Shown: positions 25,593 to 34,606 of the stretch, piece after piece | Position numbering within the stretch: the first letter of the stretch is position 1 | Layout: each line of letters starts with the position of its first letter | DNA from: Caldimonas thermodepolymerans | GTDB taxonomy: Bacteria; Pseudomonadota; Gammaproteobacteria; Burkholderiales; Burkholderiaceae_C | Assembly (NCBI RefSeq): GCF_015476235.1 | Contig: NZ_CP064338.1 | Coordinates: forward strand, 2,728,001-2,792,000 | Reading direction: 5' to 3' | Length of the DNA stretch: 64,000 bases | The notes under the pieces: model-generated | Database searches by the model: none | What the model was told of the DNA's origin: nothing | The model's input: only the letters and a program-made list of their open reading frames with translations | Made by a program: the position numbers and the translations under genes

Positions 25593-27125
25593 ATGACTTC
25601 GCGGAAATCCGACCCGGCGGCGCAGGCCGCCGGCCCCCTGGCCGCCGTGGACCTGGGTTCCAACAGCTTCCGGCTCGAGATCGGGCAGCTGCAGGACGGG
25701 CACTACCGGCGCATCGACTACCTGAAGGAAACCGTGCGCCTGGGCGCCGGGCTGGACGACCGCAGCCGACTGACCGAACGCGCGATGCGCCAGGGCCTGG
25801 CCTGCCTGGCCCGCTTCGCCGAGCGCCTGCGCGGCTTTGCCCCGCACCGGGTGCGTGTCGTCGCGACGCAGACGCTGCGCGAGGCGGTCAACCGGGAGGA
25901 ATTCCTCGAACGCGCCGAGGCGGTGCTCGGCCAGCCGATCGAGGTGATCTCCGGGCGCGAGGAGGGCCGCCTGATCTACACCGGGGTGACCGCGCTGCTG
26001 CCCCACGCCCCCGGCCGCTGCCTGGTGATCGACATCGGCGGGCGCTCCACCGAGATGATCCTGGACGACGGCCCTGCGCCGCTGGTGGTCGAGTCGTTCC
26101 GCACCGGCAGCGTGAGCCTGTCGCTGCGCTATTTCGGCGACGGCCGCTTGACCCCCGCGGCGTTCCGGGCCGCCCAGATTGCCGCCGGCGCCGAGCTGGA
26201 GGAAGGCCTGCCGACCTTCGCGGCCGGCCGGTGGCAGCGGGCCTTGGGTTCGTCCGGCACGGTCGCGGCGGTCGCGCAGGTGCTGGCCGCCACCGGCCTC
26301 ACCGACGGCACGATCACGCCCGCGGCGCTGCGCTGGTGCATCGAACAATGCCTGCAGGCCCGGCGCGTCGACGCGCTGCACCTGCCGGGGCTGAAGGAGG
26401 AGCGCCGGGCGCTGATCGGCGGCGGGCTGTCGGTGCTGTACACCGTGCTGATGCAGTTCGGCATCGAGTCCCTGCACCCGGTGCGCGGCGCGCTGCGCCA
26501 CGGCGTGCTCGTCGAGCTGCACCAGCGGCTGCTGGCCGCGCAGGACTCCCGGGCCGTGCACGACGTGCGCGACGCGTCGGTGCGCCAGCTACAGCGGCGC
26601 TTCCACGTCGACCTGGCCCAGGCCGAGCGGGTGCAACAGGTGGCACGCGCGCTGTACCAGCGCGTGGAGCCGGATGCCCCGCCCGAGACCCGGCGCGAAC
26701 TGCAGTGGGCAGCCGCATTGCACGAAGTGGGCATGTCGGTCTCGCACCACCAGTACCACCGCCACGGCGCCTACCTGGTCGGCCACGCCGACGCGCCGGG
26801 CTTCTCGCAATCGCAGCAGCGCCGGCTGGCCACCCTGCTGCTCGGCCAGCGCGGCGGGCTGGGCAAGCTGCGCGACATGCTGCACGACGAGCGTGCGGCC
26901 TGGCAGGTGCTGTGCCTGCGCCTGGCGGTGCTGCTGTGCCACGGCCGCACGATGCCGCCCCGGTTCGACGCCCTGCGCGTGCAGCGCCAGGGCCGGGAGG
27001 TGCGGCTGCACTGGCCGCCCGGCTGGGCCGATGCGCACCCGCGCACGCTGTACCTGTTGCAGGAGGAACAGGCGGCCTGGCAACGCAGCGGGCGGCTGCG
27101 GTTGGTGCTGCCGCGCGCGAATTGA
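25593..27125 (+). CDS. ppx: Exopolyphosphatase, Ppx/GppA family
   Basis: 510 aa enzyme that removes terminal phosphates from polyphosphate or hydrolyses pppGpp. The ASKHA-fold motifs AAVDLGSNSFRLEIGQ (phosphate 1) and LVIDIGGRSTEM (phosphate 2) are clear, followed by GSSGTVAAV and SLHPVRGALRHGVL. The C-terminal third is an HD-like helical domain (ALHEVGMSVSHHQYHRHGAY). The ATG at 25593 gives the usual short N-terminus. The gene converges on ppk with 13 bases between them, so the two opposing polyphosphate activities face each other. Confidence 0.92.
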   Translation: MTSRKSDPAAQAAGPLAAVDLGSNSFRLEIGQLQDGHYRRIDYLKETVRLGAGLDDRSRLTERAMRQGLACLARFAERLRGFAPHRVRVVATQTLREAVNREEFLERAEAVLGQPIEVISGREEGRLIYTGVTALLPHAPGRCLVIDIGGRSTEMILDDGPAPLVVESFRTGSVSLSLRYFGDGRLTPAAFRAAQIAAGAELEEGLPTFAAGRWQRALGSSGTVAAVAQVLAATGLTDGTITPAALRWCIEQCLQARRVDALHLPGLKEERRALIGGGLSVLYTVLMQFGIESLHPVRGALRHGVLVELHQRLLAAQDSRAVHDVRDASVRQLQRRFHVDLAQAERVQQVARALYQRVEPDAPPETRRELQWAAALHEVGMSVSHHQYHRHGAYLVGHADAPGFSQSQQRRLATLLLGQRGGLGKLRDMLHDERAAWQVLCLRLAVLLCHGRTMPPRFDALRVQRQGREVRLHWPPGWADAHPRTLYLLQEEQAAWQRSGRLRLVLPRAN

Positions 27126-27138
27126 GCGGAGCGGACCG

Positions 27139-29226
27139 TCAGCCGACCGCAGGCTGCACGCTGTAGCGTGCCAGCAGCGCCTGTTGTGCGCTCGGGCCGT
27201 CGGTGCCGATGCGCTCGTAGCGACCGTCGGGCAGCTGCCGCCACGCGTCCTTGGCGTCGTGCAGGTAGGGCACCAGGCACTCGTCGATGATGCGCTGGCG
27301 CAGCGCCGCATCGCGCACCGGCCAGGCGACCTCGATGCGGCGGAACATGTTGCGGCTCATCCAGTCGGCGCTGGAGAGGTACAGCACCTCCTCGTCCGCG
27401 CCGCGCCCCCAGCGGAAGTACAGCACCCGCGAGTGCTCCAGGAAGCGCCCGACCACCGAGCGCACGCGTACCCGCTCGGTCCAGCCCTTCACGCCGGGCG
27501 GCAGGATGCAGGCGCCCCGCACGACCAGGTCGACCTGCGCGCCGGCCTGCGCCGCGTGCACCAGCGCCTCGATCAGCGGCACGTCGGTCAGCGCGTTGAG
27601 CTTGAGCACCACGCGCGCCGGCCGGCCGGCGGCGGCCGCCTCGGCGACCTGTCCGAGGTGGCGCAGCAGCTGCCGGTGCAGCGTGAACGGCGCCATCAGC
27701 AGCAGGCGCGGCGCACGCAGCCGCGTGAGGCTGGCCAGCTGCCGGAACACGGTGTCCACGTCGGCGGTCAGGTCCGGGTCGGCGGTGAGGTAGCCGACGT
27801 CGGTGTACTGCCGCGCGGTGCGCGGGTTGTAGTTGCCGGTCGACAGGTGCGCGTAGCGCCGCAGCACCGGGCCGCTGCGGCCCGCCTCGCGCCGGGTGAT
27901 CAGCAGCAGCTTGGCGTGCGTCTTCAGGCCCACCACGCCGTAGACCACCTGCGCGCCGACCGCTTCCAGCTGCTCGGCCCAGTTGATGTTGGCTTCCTCG
28001 TCGTGGCGCGCCTTCAGCTCGACGACCGCCATCACCTCCTTGCCGCGGCGCGCCGCCTCCAGCAGCAGGTCCATCAGCACCGACTGCGCGCCGGTGCGGT
28101 AGATGGTCTGCTTGATCGCCAGCACGTCCGGGTCGTAGACGGCTTCGCGCAGCAGCTGCACGACCGGCTCGAAGCTCTCGAAGGGATGGTGCAGCAGCAC
28201 GTCCTGCTGGCGCAGCTGCTCGAAGATCGGCACCGCGCGCTGCAGCGCCGCCGGCCAGGCCGGCTCGAAGCGCGGGAAGCGCAGTGCCGGCGCGTCGGCC
28301 TGCTGGATCAGCTGGTTCAGGCGCACCAGGTTCACCGGGCCGTTGACGCGGTACAGCGCCGCATCGGGCAGGCCGAACTGGTGCAGCAGGAAGGCCGAGA
28401 GTTCCGGCGGGCAGGAGCTGACCACCTCCAGCCGGATCGCCTTGCCGAAGTGCCGCGTGCTGAGCGACGTGCGCAGCGCCTGGCGCAGGTTGGTCACGTC
28501 CTGCTCGTCGATCGCCAGGTCGGAGTCGCGCGTGACGCGGAACTGCGAGAACGCCTCGACCGGGCGGCCGGGAAACAGCTCCTCCAGGTGGGCGCGGATC
28601 ACGCTGGACAGCAGCACGAAGGCCTGCTGTCCGCGCGCGGCGAGCTCGTCCGGCAGGCGGATCACGCGCGGCAGCACGCGGGGCACCTTGACGATCGCGA
28701 TGCCGTTCTCGCGCCCGAAGGCATCCTTGCCGCCCAGCTTGACGATGAAGTTCAGCGACTTGTTCGCGACCTGCGGGAAGGGATGTGCCGGGTCCAGCCC
28801 GACCGGCACCAGCAGCGGGCGCACGTAGCGATGGAAGAACTGCTCGACCCAGCGGCGCTGCGCGGCATTGCGCTGGGCATGGTTGAGGATCACGATGCCC
28901 TCGCGCTGCAACGCCGGCATCACCTCGTCGTTGAACACCGCGTACTGCCGGGTGATCAGCTCGTGTGCCGCGGCCGCCACCTCGGCGAGGTCGCCGGCGG
29001 AAACGCCACCGTCCGGCAGGCGCGAGGCGTCGAGGTAGTCGCCGAAACGCACCTCGAAGAACTCGTCCAGGTTGGACGAGACGATGCAGACGTAGCGCAG
29101 CCGCTCGAGGTAGGGCACGTCGGGGCGCCGGGCCTGGGCCAGCACCCGGTGGTTGAACTCGAGGATCGCGCGCTCGCGGTTGAGCAGCGCCAGCTTGGCG
29201 CCGCGTCGGGACACCTCGGCTTTCAT
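27139..29226 (-). CDS. ppk1: Polyphosphate kinase 1
   Basis: 695 aa enzyme making polyphosphate from ATP through a phosphohistidine. N-terminal block: RERAILEFNHRVLAQA, then YVCIVSSNLDEFFEVR. Catalytic region: DPDVLAIKQTIYRTG, and the autophosphorylated His in RYAHLSTGNYNPRTA. It ends soon after EVLYLSSADWMSRNMFRRIE, as expected. Length is normal. It follows algZ and algR on the same strand with a 48-base gap, so it may be co-transcribed with that two-component system. Confidence 0.95.
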   Translation of the reverse strand: MKAEVSRRGAKLALLNRERAILEFNHRVLAQARRPDVPYLERLRYVCIVSSNLDEFFEVRFGDYLDASRLPDGGVSAGDLAEVAAAAHELITRQYAVFNDEVMPALQREGIVILNHAQRNAAQRRWVEQFFHRYVRPLLVPVGLDPAHPFPQVANKSLNFIVKLGGKDAFGRENGIAIVKVPRVLPRVIRLPDELAARGQQAFVLLSSVIRAHLEELFPGRPVEAFSQFRVTRDSDLAIDEQDVTNLRQALRTSLSTRHFGKAIRLEVVSSCPPELSAFLLHQFGLPDAALYRVNGPVNLVRLNQLIQQADAPALRFPRFEPAWPAALQRAVPIFEQLRQQDVLLHHPFESFEPVVQLLREAVYDPDVLAIKQTIYRTGAQSVLMDLLLEAARRGKEVMAVVELKARHDEEANINWAEQLEAVGAQVVYGVVGLKTHAKLLLITRREAGRSGPVLRRYAHLSTGNYNPRTARQYTDVGYLTADPDLTADVDTVFRQLASLTRLRAPRLLLMAPFTLHRQLLRHLGQVAEAAAAGRPARVVLKLNALTDVPLIEALVHAAQAGAQVDLVVRGACILPPGVKGWTERVRVRSVVGRFLEHSRVLYFRWGRGADEEVLYLSSADWMSRNMFRRIEVAWPVRDAALRQRIIDECLVPYLHDAKDAWRQLPDGRYERIGTDGPSAQQALLARYSVQPAVG

Positions 29227-29274
29227 GCGGGCCAGTATAGGGAGGCCTGGCGCATGCAGGCATCCGCGCAGGGC

Positions 29275-30033
29275 TCAGAGCCCTTCGCTGGTCAGCGCCT
29301 CGCGCACCGCCGCCACCTGCCGGCGCGACACCGCCAGCCACTCGTCGATGCCGTCGACGCGCACCGCCCAGCCTTCCTTGCCGGCGTCCTCGTCGTCACC
29401 GGCCACCAGGCGCCGCTCCAGGGCCCGCACCGCGCGCCGCGCCACCAGGGCGTTGCGGTGGATGCGCAGGAAGCGCCGGCCCAGCCGCTCCTCCAGGTCC
29501 GAGAGCGAATCGTCCAGCACGTAGGTGCGGTGCAGGGTGCGCAGGGTCACGTACTTCAGCTCGGCCTTCAGGTACAGCACCTCGGACACCGGCACGCGGG
29601 TGACCCGGCCCCGGTCGTTGACCACCAGCACCGGTTCCTCGCCTGCCGTGGCCGCACCGCGCAGCTTCAGGCGCTCGGCCGCGCGCGCCAGCGCGGCCTG
29701 CAGGCGTTCGCGCCGCACCGGCTTGGTCAGGTAGTCGACCGCCTCGAGCTCGAACGCGGTGACGGCGTGCTCCGCATGGGCGGTCACGAACACCACCGCC
29801 GGCGCCTGCTCCATGGTGCGCAGCTGCGCGGCGAGCTGGGTGCCGTCGGCACCCGGCATCTGCACGTCGAGCAGCACCACGTCGCAGCGGTTGCCCGCCA
29901 GCCAGCTCAGTGCCTGCACCGCGCCGGCCGCCTCCCCTGCGACCTCGGCCGCCGGCGCCTGGCACTCGGCCAGCAGGCTGCGCAGGCGCAGGCGCGCGAG
30001 TTCCTCATCGTCGACGATCAAGACCCTCAGCAT
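29275..30033 (-). CDS. algR: AlgR-like LytTR response regulator
   Basis: 252 aa response regulator. The receiver has the acidic pair in VLIVDDEELAR, the phospho-acceptor in VVLLDVQMPGADG, and Lys in YLTKPVRRERL. The LytTR domain follows (VSEVLYLKAELKYVTLRT, RFLRIHRNALVA). GAGGGAG precedes the ATG. The order argH (divergent) - algZ - algR matches the Pseudomonas aeruginosa locus, which supports the name. There the next gene is hemC; here it is ppk. Targets in this organism are unknown, but type IV pili or exopolysaccharide are typical of homologues. Confidence 0.85.
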   Translation of the reverse strand: MLRVLIVDDEELARLRLRSLLAECQAPAAEVAGEAAGAVQALSWLAGNRCDVVLLDVQMPGADGTQLAAQLRTMEQAPAVVFVTAHAEHAVTAFELEAVDYLTKPVRRERLQAALARAAERLKLRGAATAGEEPVLVVNDRGRVTRVPVSEVLYLKAELKYVTLRTLHRTYVLDDSLSDLEERLGRRFLRIHRNALVARRAVRALERRLVAGDDEDAGKEGWAVRVDGIDEWLAVSRRQVAAVREALTSEGL

Positions 30034-30082
30034 GACTCCCTCTCGCTCCCATCGTGTGGTCGTGATGGCGGCCGCGGCGCGC

Positions 30083-31159
30083 TCAGGCCAGCGGCACCGC
30101 AATCTGCACCCGCCAGGTGTCCCGTTCGGGACCGGAGGCGAAGTGCGCGCTGACGTCGTGCATCAGGCGCAGCCGCTCCTTGACGTTGCGCAGCGCCATG
30201 CCGTGGCCCCGGGCGCCCGCCGCGGGGGCGGCCGGCAACGAATTCGTCACCGAGATGATCGCCTGCCCGCGGCGCACCGTGGTGCGCACCCGCACCCAGC
30301 CTCCTTCGGGCGACGGCTCGATGCCGTGGCGCACGGCATTCTCCACCAGCGGCTGCAGCAGCAGCGGCGGCACCCGCGCCCCCCCGGCCGCGTCGTCGAG
30401 CTCCCAGGTGACCTTCAGGCGCTCGCCGAAGCGGATCTGCTCGATCGCGAGGTAGCGCTGCGCGAGATCGATCTCCTCGTCCAGCGTCACCGCGCTGCCC
30501 GACTCGATCAGCGCGACCCGGAACAGCTCGGACAGGTCCTCCAGCACCGCCTCGGCCCGGGCCGGGTCGATGCGCACCAGCGCGATCGCGGTGTTGAGCG
30601 TGTTGAACAGGAAGTGCGGGCGGATGCGCGCCTGCAGTTCGGTCAGGCGCGCCTGGGTCACGGCCGGCAGCTCGCTGCGCGAGCGCAGGCGCAGGGCATA
30701 GAACAGCGCCGCGGCCAGGGCCGTGCCGGCCAGCAGGGGCGCGCCCTGCGACACCTGGTGCGAAAACGGCAGCCCCAGCAGCCCGACCTGCCACCAGCCG
30801 TAGGCCGCGCAGGCCGCCCCCAGCCCCGCGGCGACCAGCCATTGCACCGGCTCGGACAGCCGTGCCAGCGGCTTCTTCAGCGCGCATGCGACCACCAGCC
30901 AGGCCAGCGTGGCCGGCAGCGCCACACCCGCGCCGTAGGCAAAGGTCAGCAGCCAGTCGTCGAGGTCATGGACGACGAAGCTGACCGCCACCGCGACCAC
31001 CGCATGCACGAACAGCACCGCGCGCAGCACCACCCCCACCCGGCAGGCGTCGAAGGGCGACGACACCGTGGCCGGCGGCCGGGCGACGGCATGGTCGAAG
31101 ATGGTGGTCGTGCCGAACTGGCTGGTCGGCGGGGCCGGCCGCGCCTTGCGCACGGGCAT
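30083..31159 (-). CDS. algZ: AlgZ/FimS-like LytS-family sensor histidine kinase
   Basis: 358 aa membrane kinase without a classical H-box. Four hydrophobic segments (residues about 35-145) precede the His-kinase domain with RIRPHFLFNTLNTAIALVRI, the LytS/YehU-type phosphorylation motif. The ATPase region has LLLQPLVENAVRHGIEP (N-box) and GHGMALRNVKERL (G-box). The ATG at 31159 is the likely start, with only a weak ribosome-binding site. The stop is 49 bases before algR. The divergent gap with argH contains an 8-bp inverted repeat. Confidence 0.83.
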   Translation of the reverse strand: MPVRKARPAPPTSQFGTTTIFDHAVARPPATVSSPFDACRVGVVLRAVLFVHAVVAVAVSFVVHDLDDWLLTFAYGAGVALPATLAWLVVACALKKPLARLSEPVQWLVAAGLGAACAAYGWWQVGLLGLPFSHQVSQGAPLLAGTALAAALFYALRLRSRSELPAVTQARLTELQARIRPHFLFNTLNTAIALVRIDPARAEAVLEDLSELFRVALIESGSAVTLDEEIDLAQRYLAIEQIRFGERLKVTWELDDAAGGARVPPLLLQPLVENAVRHGIEPSPEGGWVRVRTTVRRGQAIISVTNSLPAAPAAGARGHGMALRNVKERLRLMHDVSAHFASGPERDTWRVQIAVPLA

Positions 31160-31208
31160 GCCGGGGGGTGGCAAGCGGGAGTCTCCTAGAATCTTGCAGT
31201 TCGCTCGT

Positions 31209-31228
31209 GTATGTCGTGGGCGACATAC
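31209..31228. promoter_or_regulatory. Perfect 8-bp inverted repeat between algZ and argH
   Basis: GTATGTCG and CGACATAC are separated by TGGG. The dyad lies 17 bases downstream of a TAGAAT box (31187-31192) and about 80 bases before the argH start. It could be an operator for argH or algZ, or a hairpin in the argH leader. It does not resemble an ARG box. Confidence 0.4.
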
Positions 31229-31309
31229 CGCGCCGATTCTCCAAGACAGCCCCAGCCTGCGGCAAGCCTCATACGCCACGCCTGCCGGCCGCCACATCAC
31301 CTGCTCACC

Positions 31310-32710
31310 ATGTCCGAATCCCAACTCGACAAGAAGTCCCAAGCCTGGTCCGCGCTGTTTTCCGAGCCGATGAGCGAACTGGTCAAGCGCTACACCGCCA
31401 GCGTGAACTTTGACCGGCGCCTGTGGCGCGCCGACATCCAGGGCTCGCTGGCGCACGCCGAGATGCTGGCCGCCCAGGGCGTGATCTCGGCCGATGACCA
31501 TGCGGCGATCCAGCGCGGCATGGCGCAGATCACGCAGGAGATCGAGTCCGGCCAGTTCGAATGGAAGCTCGAGCTGGAGGACGTGCACCTGAACATCGAG
31601 GCGCGCCTGACCCAGCTGGTCGGTGACGCCGGCAAGCGGCTGCACACCGGCCGCTCGCGCAACGACCAGGTCGCCACCGACGTGCGCCTGTGGCTGCGCG
31701 ACGAGATCGACGTGATCGCCGGCCTGTACACCGAGCTGCAGCAGGCCCTGCTCGACCTCGCGGAGAAGAACGTCGACGCCATCCTGCCGGGCTTCACCCA
31801 CCTGCAGGTCGCGCAGCCGGTCAGCTTCGGCCACCACATGCTGGCCTACGTGGAGATGTTCGCGCGCGACGCCGAGCGCCTGGCCGACGTGCGCCGCCGC
31901 GTCAACCGCCTGCCGCTGGGCGCCGCCGCCCTGGCCGGCACCAGCTACCCGCTGGACCGCGAACGCGTCGCGCGCACGCTGGGCATGGAAGGCGTGTGCC
32001 AGAACTCGCTGGATGCGGTGAGCGACCGCGACTTCGCGATCGAGTTCACCGCCGCGGCATCGCTCGCGATGGTGCACGTCTCGCGCCTGTCGGAAGAGCT
32101 CGTGCTGTGGATGAGCCAGAGCTTCGGCTTCATCGACATCGCCGACCGCTTCTGCACCGGCTCGTCCATCATGCCGCAGAAGAAGAATCCGGACGTGCCC
32201 GAGCTCGCGCGCGGCAAGACCGGCCGCGTGGTCGGCCACCTGATGGGCCTGATCACGCTGATGAAGGGCCAGCCGCTGGCCTACAACAAGGACAACCAGG
32301 AAGACAAGGAGCCGCTGTTCGACACCGTCGACACGCTCAAGGACACGCTGCGCATCTTCGCCGAGATGGTGGGCGGCATCACCGTCAAGCGCGAGGCGAT
32401 GGAACGCGCCGCGCTGCGGGGCTACGCGACGGCGACCGACCTGGCCGACTACCTGGTCAAGAAGGGCCTGCCGTTCCGCGACGCGCACGAGGTGGTCGCG
32501 CACGCGGTGAAGACCGCCATCCAGCAGGGCGTGGACCTGTCGGAGCTGCCGCTGGCCACGCTGCAGGGCTTCTCGCCACTGGTGGGCGAGGACGTCTACG
32601 AGGTGCTGTCGCTGCGCGGCTCGCTCAACGCGCGCAACATCCTGGGCGGCACTGCGCCCGAGCAGGTGCGCGCCCAGATCGCGCGCCACCGCGCCCGCCT
32701 GGCCGGCTGA
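31310..32710 (+). CDS. argH: Argininosuccinate lyase
   Basis: 466 aa enzyme splitting argininosuccinate to arginine and fumarate. The fumarase/aspartase signature is [16 protein letters not shown], with [16 protein letters not shown] and the catalytic-His region [11 protein letters not shown] also present. The ATG at 31310 ([14 protein letters not shown]) matches the family N-terminus. An in-frame ATG at 31211 would add 33 residues of low homology, so the region from about 31193 is more likely a long leader. Confidence 0.96.
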   Translation: MSESQLDKKSQAWSALFSEPMSELVKRYTASVNFDRRLWRADIQGSLAHAEMLAAQGVISADDHAAIQRGMAQITQEIESGQFEWKLELEDVHLNIEARLTQLVGDAGKRLHTGRSRNDQVATDVRLWLRDEIDVIAGLYTELQQALLDLAEKNVDAILPGFTHLQVAQPVSFGHHMLAYVEMFARDAERLADVRRRVNRLPLGAAALAGTSYPLDRERVARTLGMEGVCQNSLDAVSDRDFAIEFTAAASLAMVHVSRLSEELVLWMSQSFGFIDIADRFCTGSSIMPQKKNPDVPELARGKTGRVVGHLMGLITLMKGQPLAYNKDNQEDKEPLFDTVDTLKDTLRIFAEMVGGITVKREAMERAALRGYATATDLADYLVKKGLPFRDAHEVVAHAVKTAIQQGVDLSELPLATLQGFSPLVGEDVYEVLSLRGSLNARNILGGTAPEQVRAQIARHRARLAG

Positions 32711-32715
32711 GCCCG

Positions 32716-32735
32716 CCTCCCCCAGGGCGGGGAGG
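32716..32735 (+). terminator. Possible argH terminator hairpin
   Basis: CCTCCCC and GGGGAGG form a seven-base-pair stem with a six-base loop starting six bases after the argH stop. There is no T-tract. Confidence 0.35.
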
Positions 32736-32886
32736 GGCGGCAGCCGCCTCGGCGCAGCGCGGATCGACGCCGGTTGCCTCGCGTTCACGCTTGACGCGCA
32801 AGGCACCACACGCCTTGCGCCACGTCAAGGCCGCGGCGGCGGCGCGCCGCTAGCCTGCCGGCAAGTCAACTTGCAGGAACGCCGCC

Positions 32887-33363
32887 ATGCCCGCCCTCGT
32901 CTGGTCCGATGCGCTCAAGCTCGACAACCCGCGCATGGACGCCACCCACCTCGAGTTCGTCGAACTGCTCAACCTGGTGAAGGCCGCGACCGGCGACGAG
33001 GTGCTGTCGCGCTACCGTCGCCTGATCGAGCACACCGAGGAGCATTTCGGCCAGGAAGACCGCTGGATGCGCCTGACCGGCTTTGCGCCCGAGAACTGCC
33101 ACCAGGGCCAGCACCGCCACGTGCTGCAGGTGCTGTACGAGATCGAGCGTCAGCTGCTGGAGCACCAGCCGGTCAACCTGCCGCGCTTTGCCGACGAACT
33201 GGGCGCCTGGTTCTCGCAGCATGCGCAGACCATGGACGCCGCGCTGGCCTGGCACCTCGAGCAGGTCGGCTTCGACACCGAGACCGAAACCCTGCGCGAG
33301 GCCGCGGCCGCCTCGTTGCCGGCCGAACCCATCACCGGTTGCGGCAGCCGCAGCTGCGGCTAG
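32887..33363 (+). CDS. Bacteriohemerythrin-like protein
   Basis: 158 aa four-helix oxygen/iron-binding protein. Ligand residues of the diiron site can be placed in DATHLEFVEL (His), HTEEHFGQEDRWM (His-x3-His and Glu/Asp), CHQGQHRHV (His-x3-His) and HAQTMDAALAWHL near the end. An AGGAA ribosome-binding site precedes the ATG, and a six-base inverted repeat (32861-32874) overlaps it and could modulate translation. Cys residues in the tail (TGCGSRSCG) are unusual and may be redox-active or bind metal. It is a candidate O2 or NO binder. Confidence 0.82.
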   Translation: MPALVWSDALKLDNPRMDATHLEFVELLNLVKAATGDEVLSRYRRLIEHTEEHFGQEDRWMRLTGFAPENCHQGQHRHVLQVLYEIERQLLEHQPVNLPRFADELGAWFSQHAQTMDAALAWHLEQVGFDTETETLREAAAASLPAEPITGCGSRSCG

Positions 33364-33376
33364 CCGACGATACGGC

Positions 33377-34009
33377 TCAGGCGTGGGCGTGCTCGCGCAG
33401 CTCGTGCCGTGCGCTGCGCAGCACCCGCAGGCCACCGCTGACGCCCAGCGCCGCGATCACCGTCGCGACGACCAGGTCGGGCCAGGCCGTGCCGGTGCCG
33501 AAGACGCCCAGCGCCGCCAGCATGATCGCGACGTTGGCCAGGGCGTCGTTGCGCGAGCACACCCACACCGATTCGGCATTCGCGTCGCCCTTGCGGAAGC
33601 GGTAGAGCATCGCGGCGACCGCGAGGTTGGCCACCAGCGCGGCCAGGCCGATGCCGCCCATGGTCGGCGCATCCGGCTGCGACCCCTGCCAGGCCAGCCA
33701 GCCGGCGTGCAGCAACACGCCCGCGCCATAGACCACCATCGCCCAGCCCTTCAGCCAGGCCACGCGCGAGCTCCACACCGCCGCGAGGCCCAGCACCGCG
33801 AGCGACAGCCCGTAGTTGGCCGCATCGGCGCCGAAGTCCACCGCATCGGCCAGCAACGAGGCCGACTCGGCCGACAGCCCGCCGACGATCTCGACGAGGA
33901 ACATCCCGGCGTTGACGACGAGCGCCACCCACAGCGCGCGCCGCCAGCGCGGGTCGTTCGCGTGCGTGCCCGCCGGGGCACAGGCATGGTCATGGCAATG
34001 TGCAGACAT
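33377..34009 (-). CDS. Short cation diffusion facilitator (CDF) transporter
   Basis: 210 aa inner-membrane metal exporter with six transmembrane helices and a His/Cys-rich N-terminus (MSAHCHDHACAP). The TM2 and TM5 metal-site blocks read ADAVDFGADAANYGLS and CSRNDALANVAIM; Asp residues replace the His of typical zinc CDFs, which suggests a different metal range. There is almost no C-terminal cytoplasmic domain, so it is shorter than CzcD. It is divergent from cadR and sits directly under a MerR-type promoter, so it should export Cd, Pb or Zn when the regulator is activated. Confidence 0.87.
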   Translation of the reverse strand: MSAHCHDHACAPAGTHANDPRWRRALWVALVVNAGMFLVEIVGGLSAESASLLADAVDFGADAANYGLSLAVLGLAAVWSSRVAWLKGWAMVVYGAGVLLHAGWLAWQGSQPDAPTMGGIGLAALVANLAVAAMLYRFRKGDANAESVWVCSRNDALANVAIMLAALGVFGTGTAWPDLVVATVIAALGVSGGLRVLRSARHELREHAHA

Positions 34010-34034
34010 GGGCTTCCTTTCCGACGTTAAAGTC

Positions 34035-34065
34035 ATTGGAAACCCTGTACCTGCTCCAGAGTCAA
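34035..34065 (-). promoter_or_regulatory. CadR/PbrR-type operator-promoter of the CDF gene
   Basis: On the minus strand a -35 TTGACT (34065-34060) and a -10-like TCCAAT (34040-34035) are 19 bases apart, the over-long spacing that MerR-family activators correct by twisting DNA. The spacer holds the dyad ACTCTGGA / TACAGGGT, close to known CadR/PbrR operators. The -10 is about 25 bases from the CDF start codon, and the dyad also overlaps the region just before cadR. Confidence 0.8.
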
Positions 34066-34068
34066 GCG

Positions 34069-34521
34069 ATGAAGATCGGAGACCTCGCCGCCGCCAGCGA
34101 CACCCCGGTGGAAACGATCCGGTACTACGAGCGCGCCGGGCTGCTGCCTGCGCCGCCGCGCACCGCATCGAACTACCGGCACTACGACGAAAGCCACGCG
34201 GCACGCCTGCGCTTCATCCGCCACTGCCGCGCGCTGGACCTGTCGCTGGACGAAATCCGCACGCTGCTGGAGCTGCGCGACCACCCGCAGGCCAGCTGCG
34301 CCGAGGCCAACGCCGTCATCGACGAGCACCTGGGCCACGTCGCGCAACGCATCCGCGAGCTGAAGCTGCTGCAGGCCCAGCTGCGCGAGCTGCGCTCGGC
34401 CTGCAACGGCGACGGCCCGGGCCGCGACTGCGGCATCCTCGGCCGGCTGGAGCAGGAAACCCCGGCCCCGCTGGCCAGCGGCCACGGCACCACCCACCTC
34501 GGGCGCACGCACGGGCGGTGA
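34069..34521 (+). CDS. cadR: Cd(II)/Pb(II)-responsive MerR-family regulator
   Basis: 150 aa metal-sensing activator. The HTH is MKIGDLAAASDTPVETIRYY, followed by the wing (ERAGLLPAPPRTASNYRHYD) and a dimerisation coiled coil. Candidate metal ligands are the Cys in ASCAEAN and the pair in ACNGDGPGRDCGIL, the C-terminal pattern of CadR/PbrR proteins. A His-containing tail (GHGTTHLGRTHGR) adds a possible second site, as described for CadR. It is divergent from the CDF transporter gene and should repress and activate that promoter. Confidence 0.9.
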   Translation: MKIGDLAAASDTPVETIRYYERAGLLPAPPRTASNYRHYDESHAARLRFIRHCRALDLSLDEIRTLLELRDHPQASCAEANAVIDEHLGHVAQRIRELKLLQAQLRELRSACNGDGPGRDCGILGRLEQETPAPLASGHGTTHLGRTHGR

Positions 34522-34554
34522 GCCGCCGCGGCCGCGACACGCATGGCCCATGAA

Positions 34555-34580
34555 GAAGGCGGCCCCGCAGGGCCGCCTTC
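34555..34580. terminator. Strong bidirectional terminator between cadR and the DUF5666 gene
   Basis: A perfect 11-base-pair stem (GAAGGCGGCCC / GGGCCGCCTTC) with a CGCA loop lies between two convergent genes, ending 27 bases from the DUF5666 stop. The A/T ends of the stem give short T-runs on both strands. Confidence 0.7.
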
Positions 34581-34606
34581 GGTCTCCCTGAGCAGGCTGC
34601 CGGGCC

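Noticed and set aside
31211-31309. In-frame ATG that would extend ArgH by 33 residues
   Set aside because: The extension has no homology to argininosuccinate lyases, contains the inverted repeat, and the ATG at 31310 gives the canonical N-terminus.
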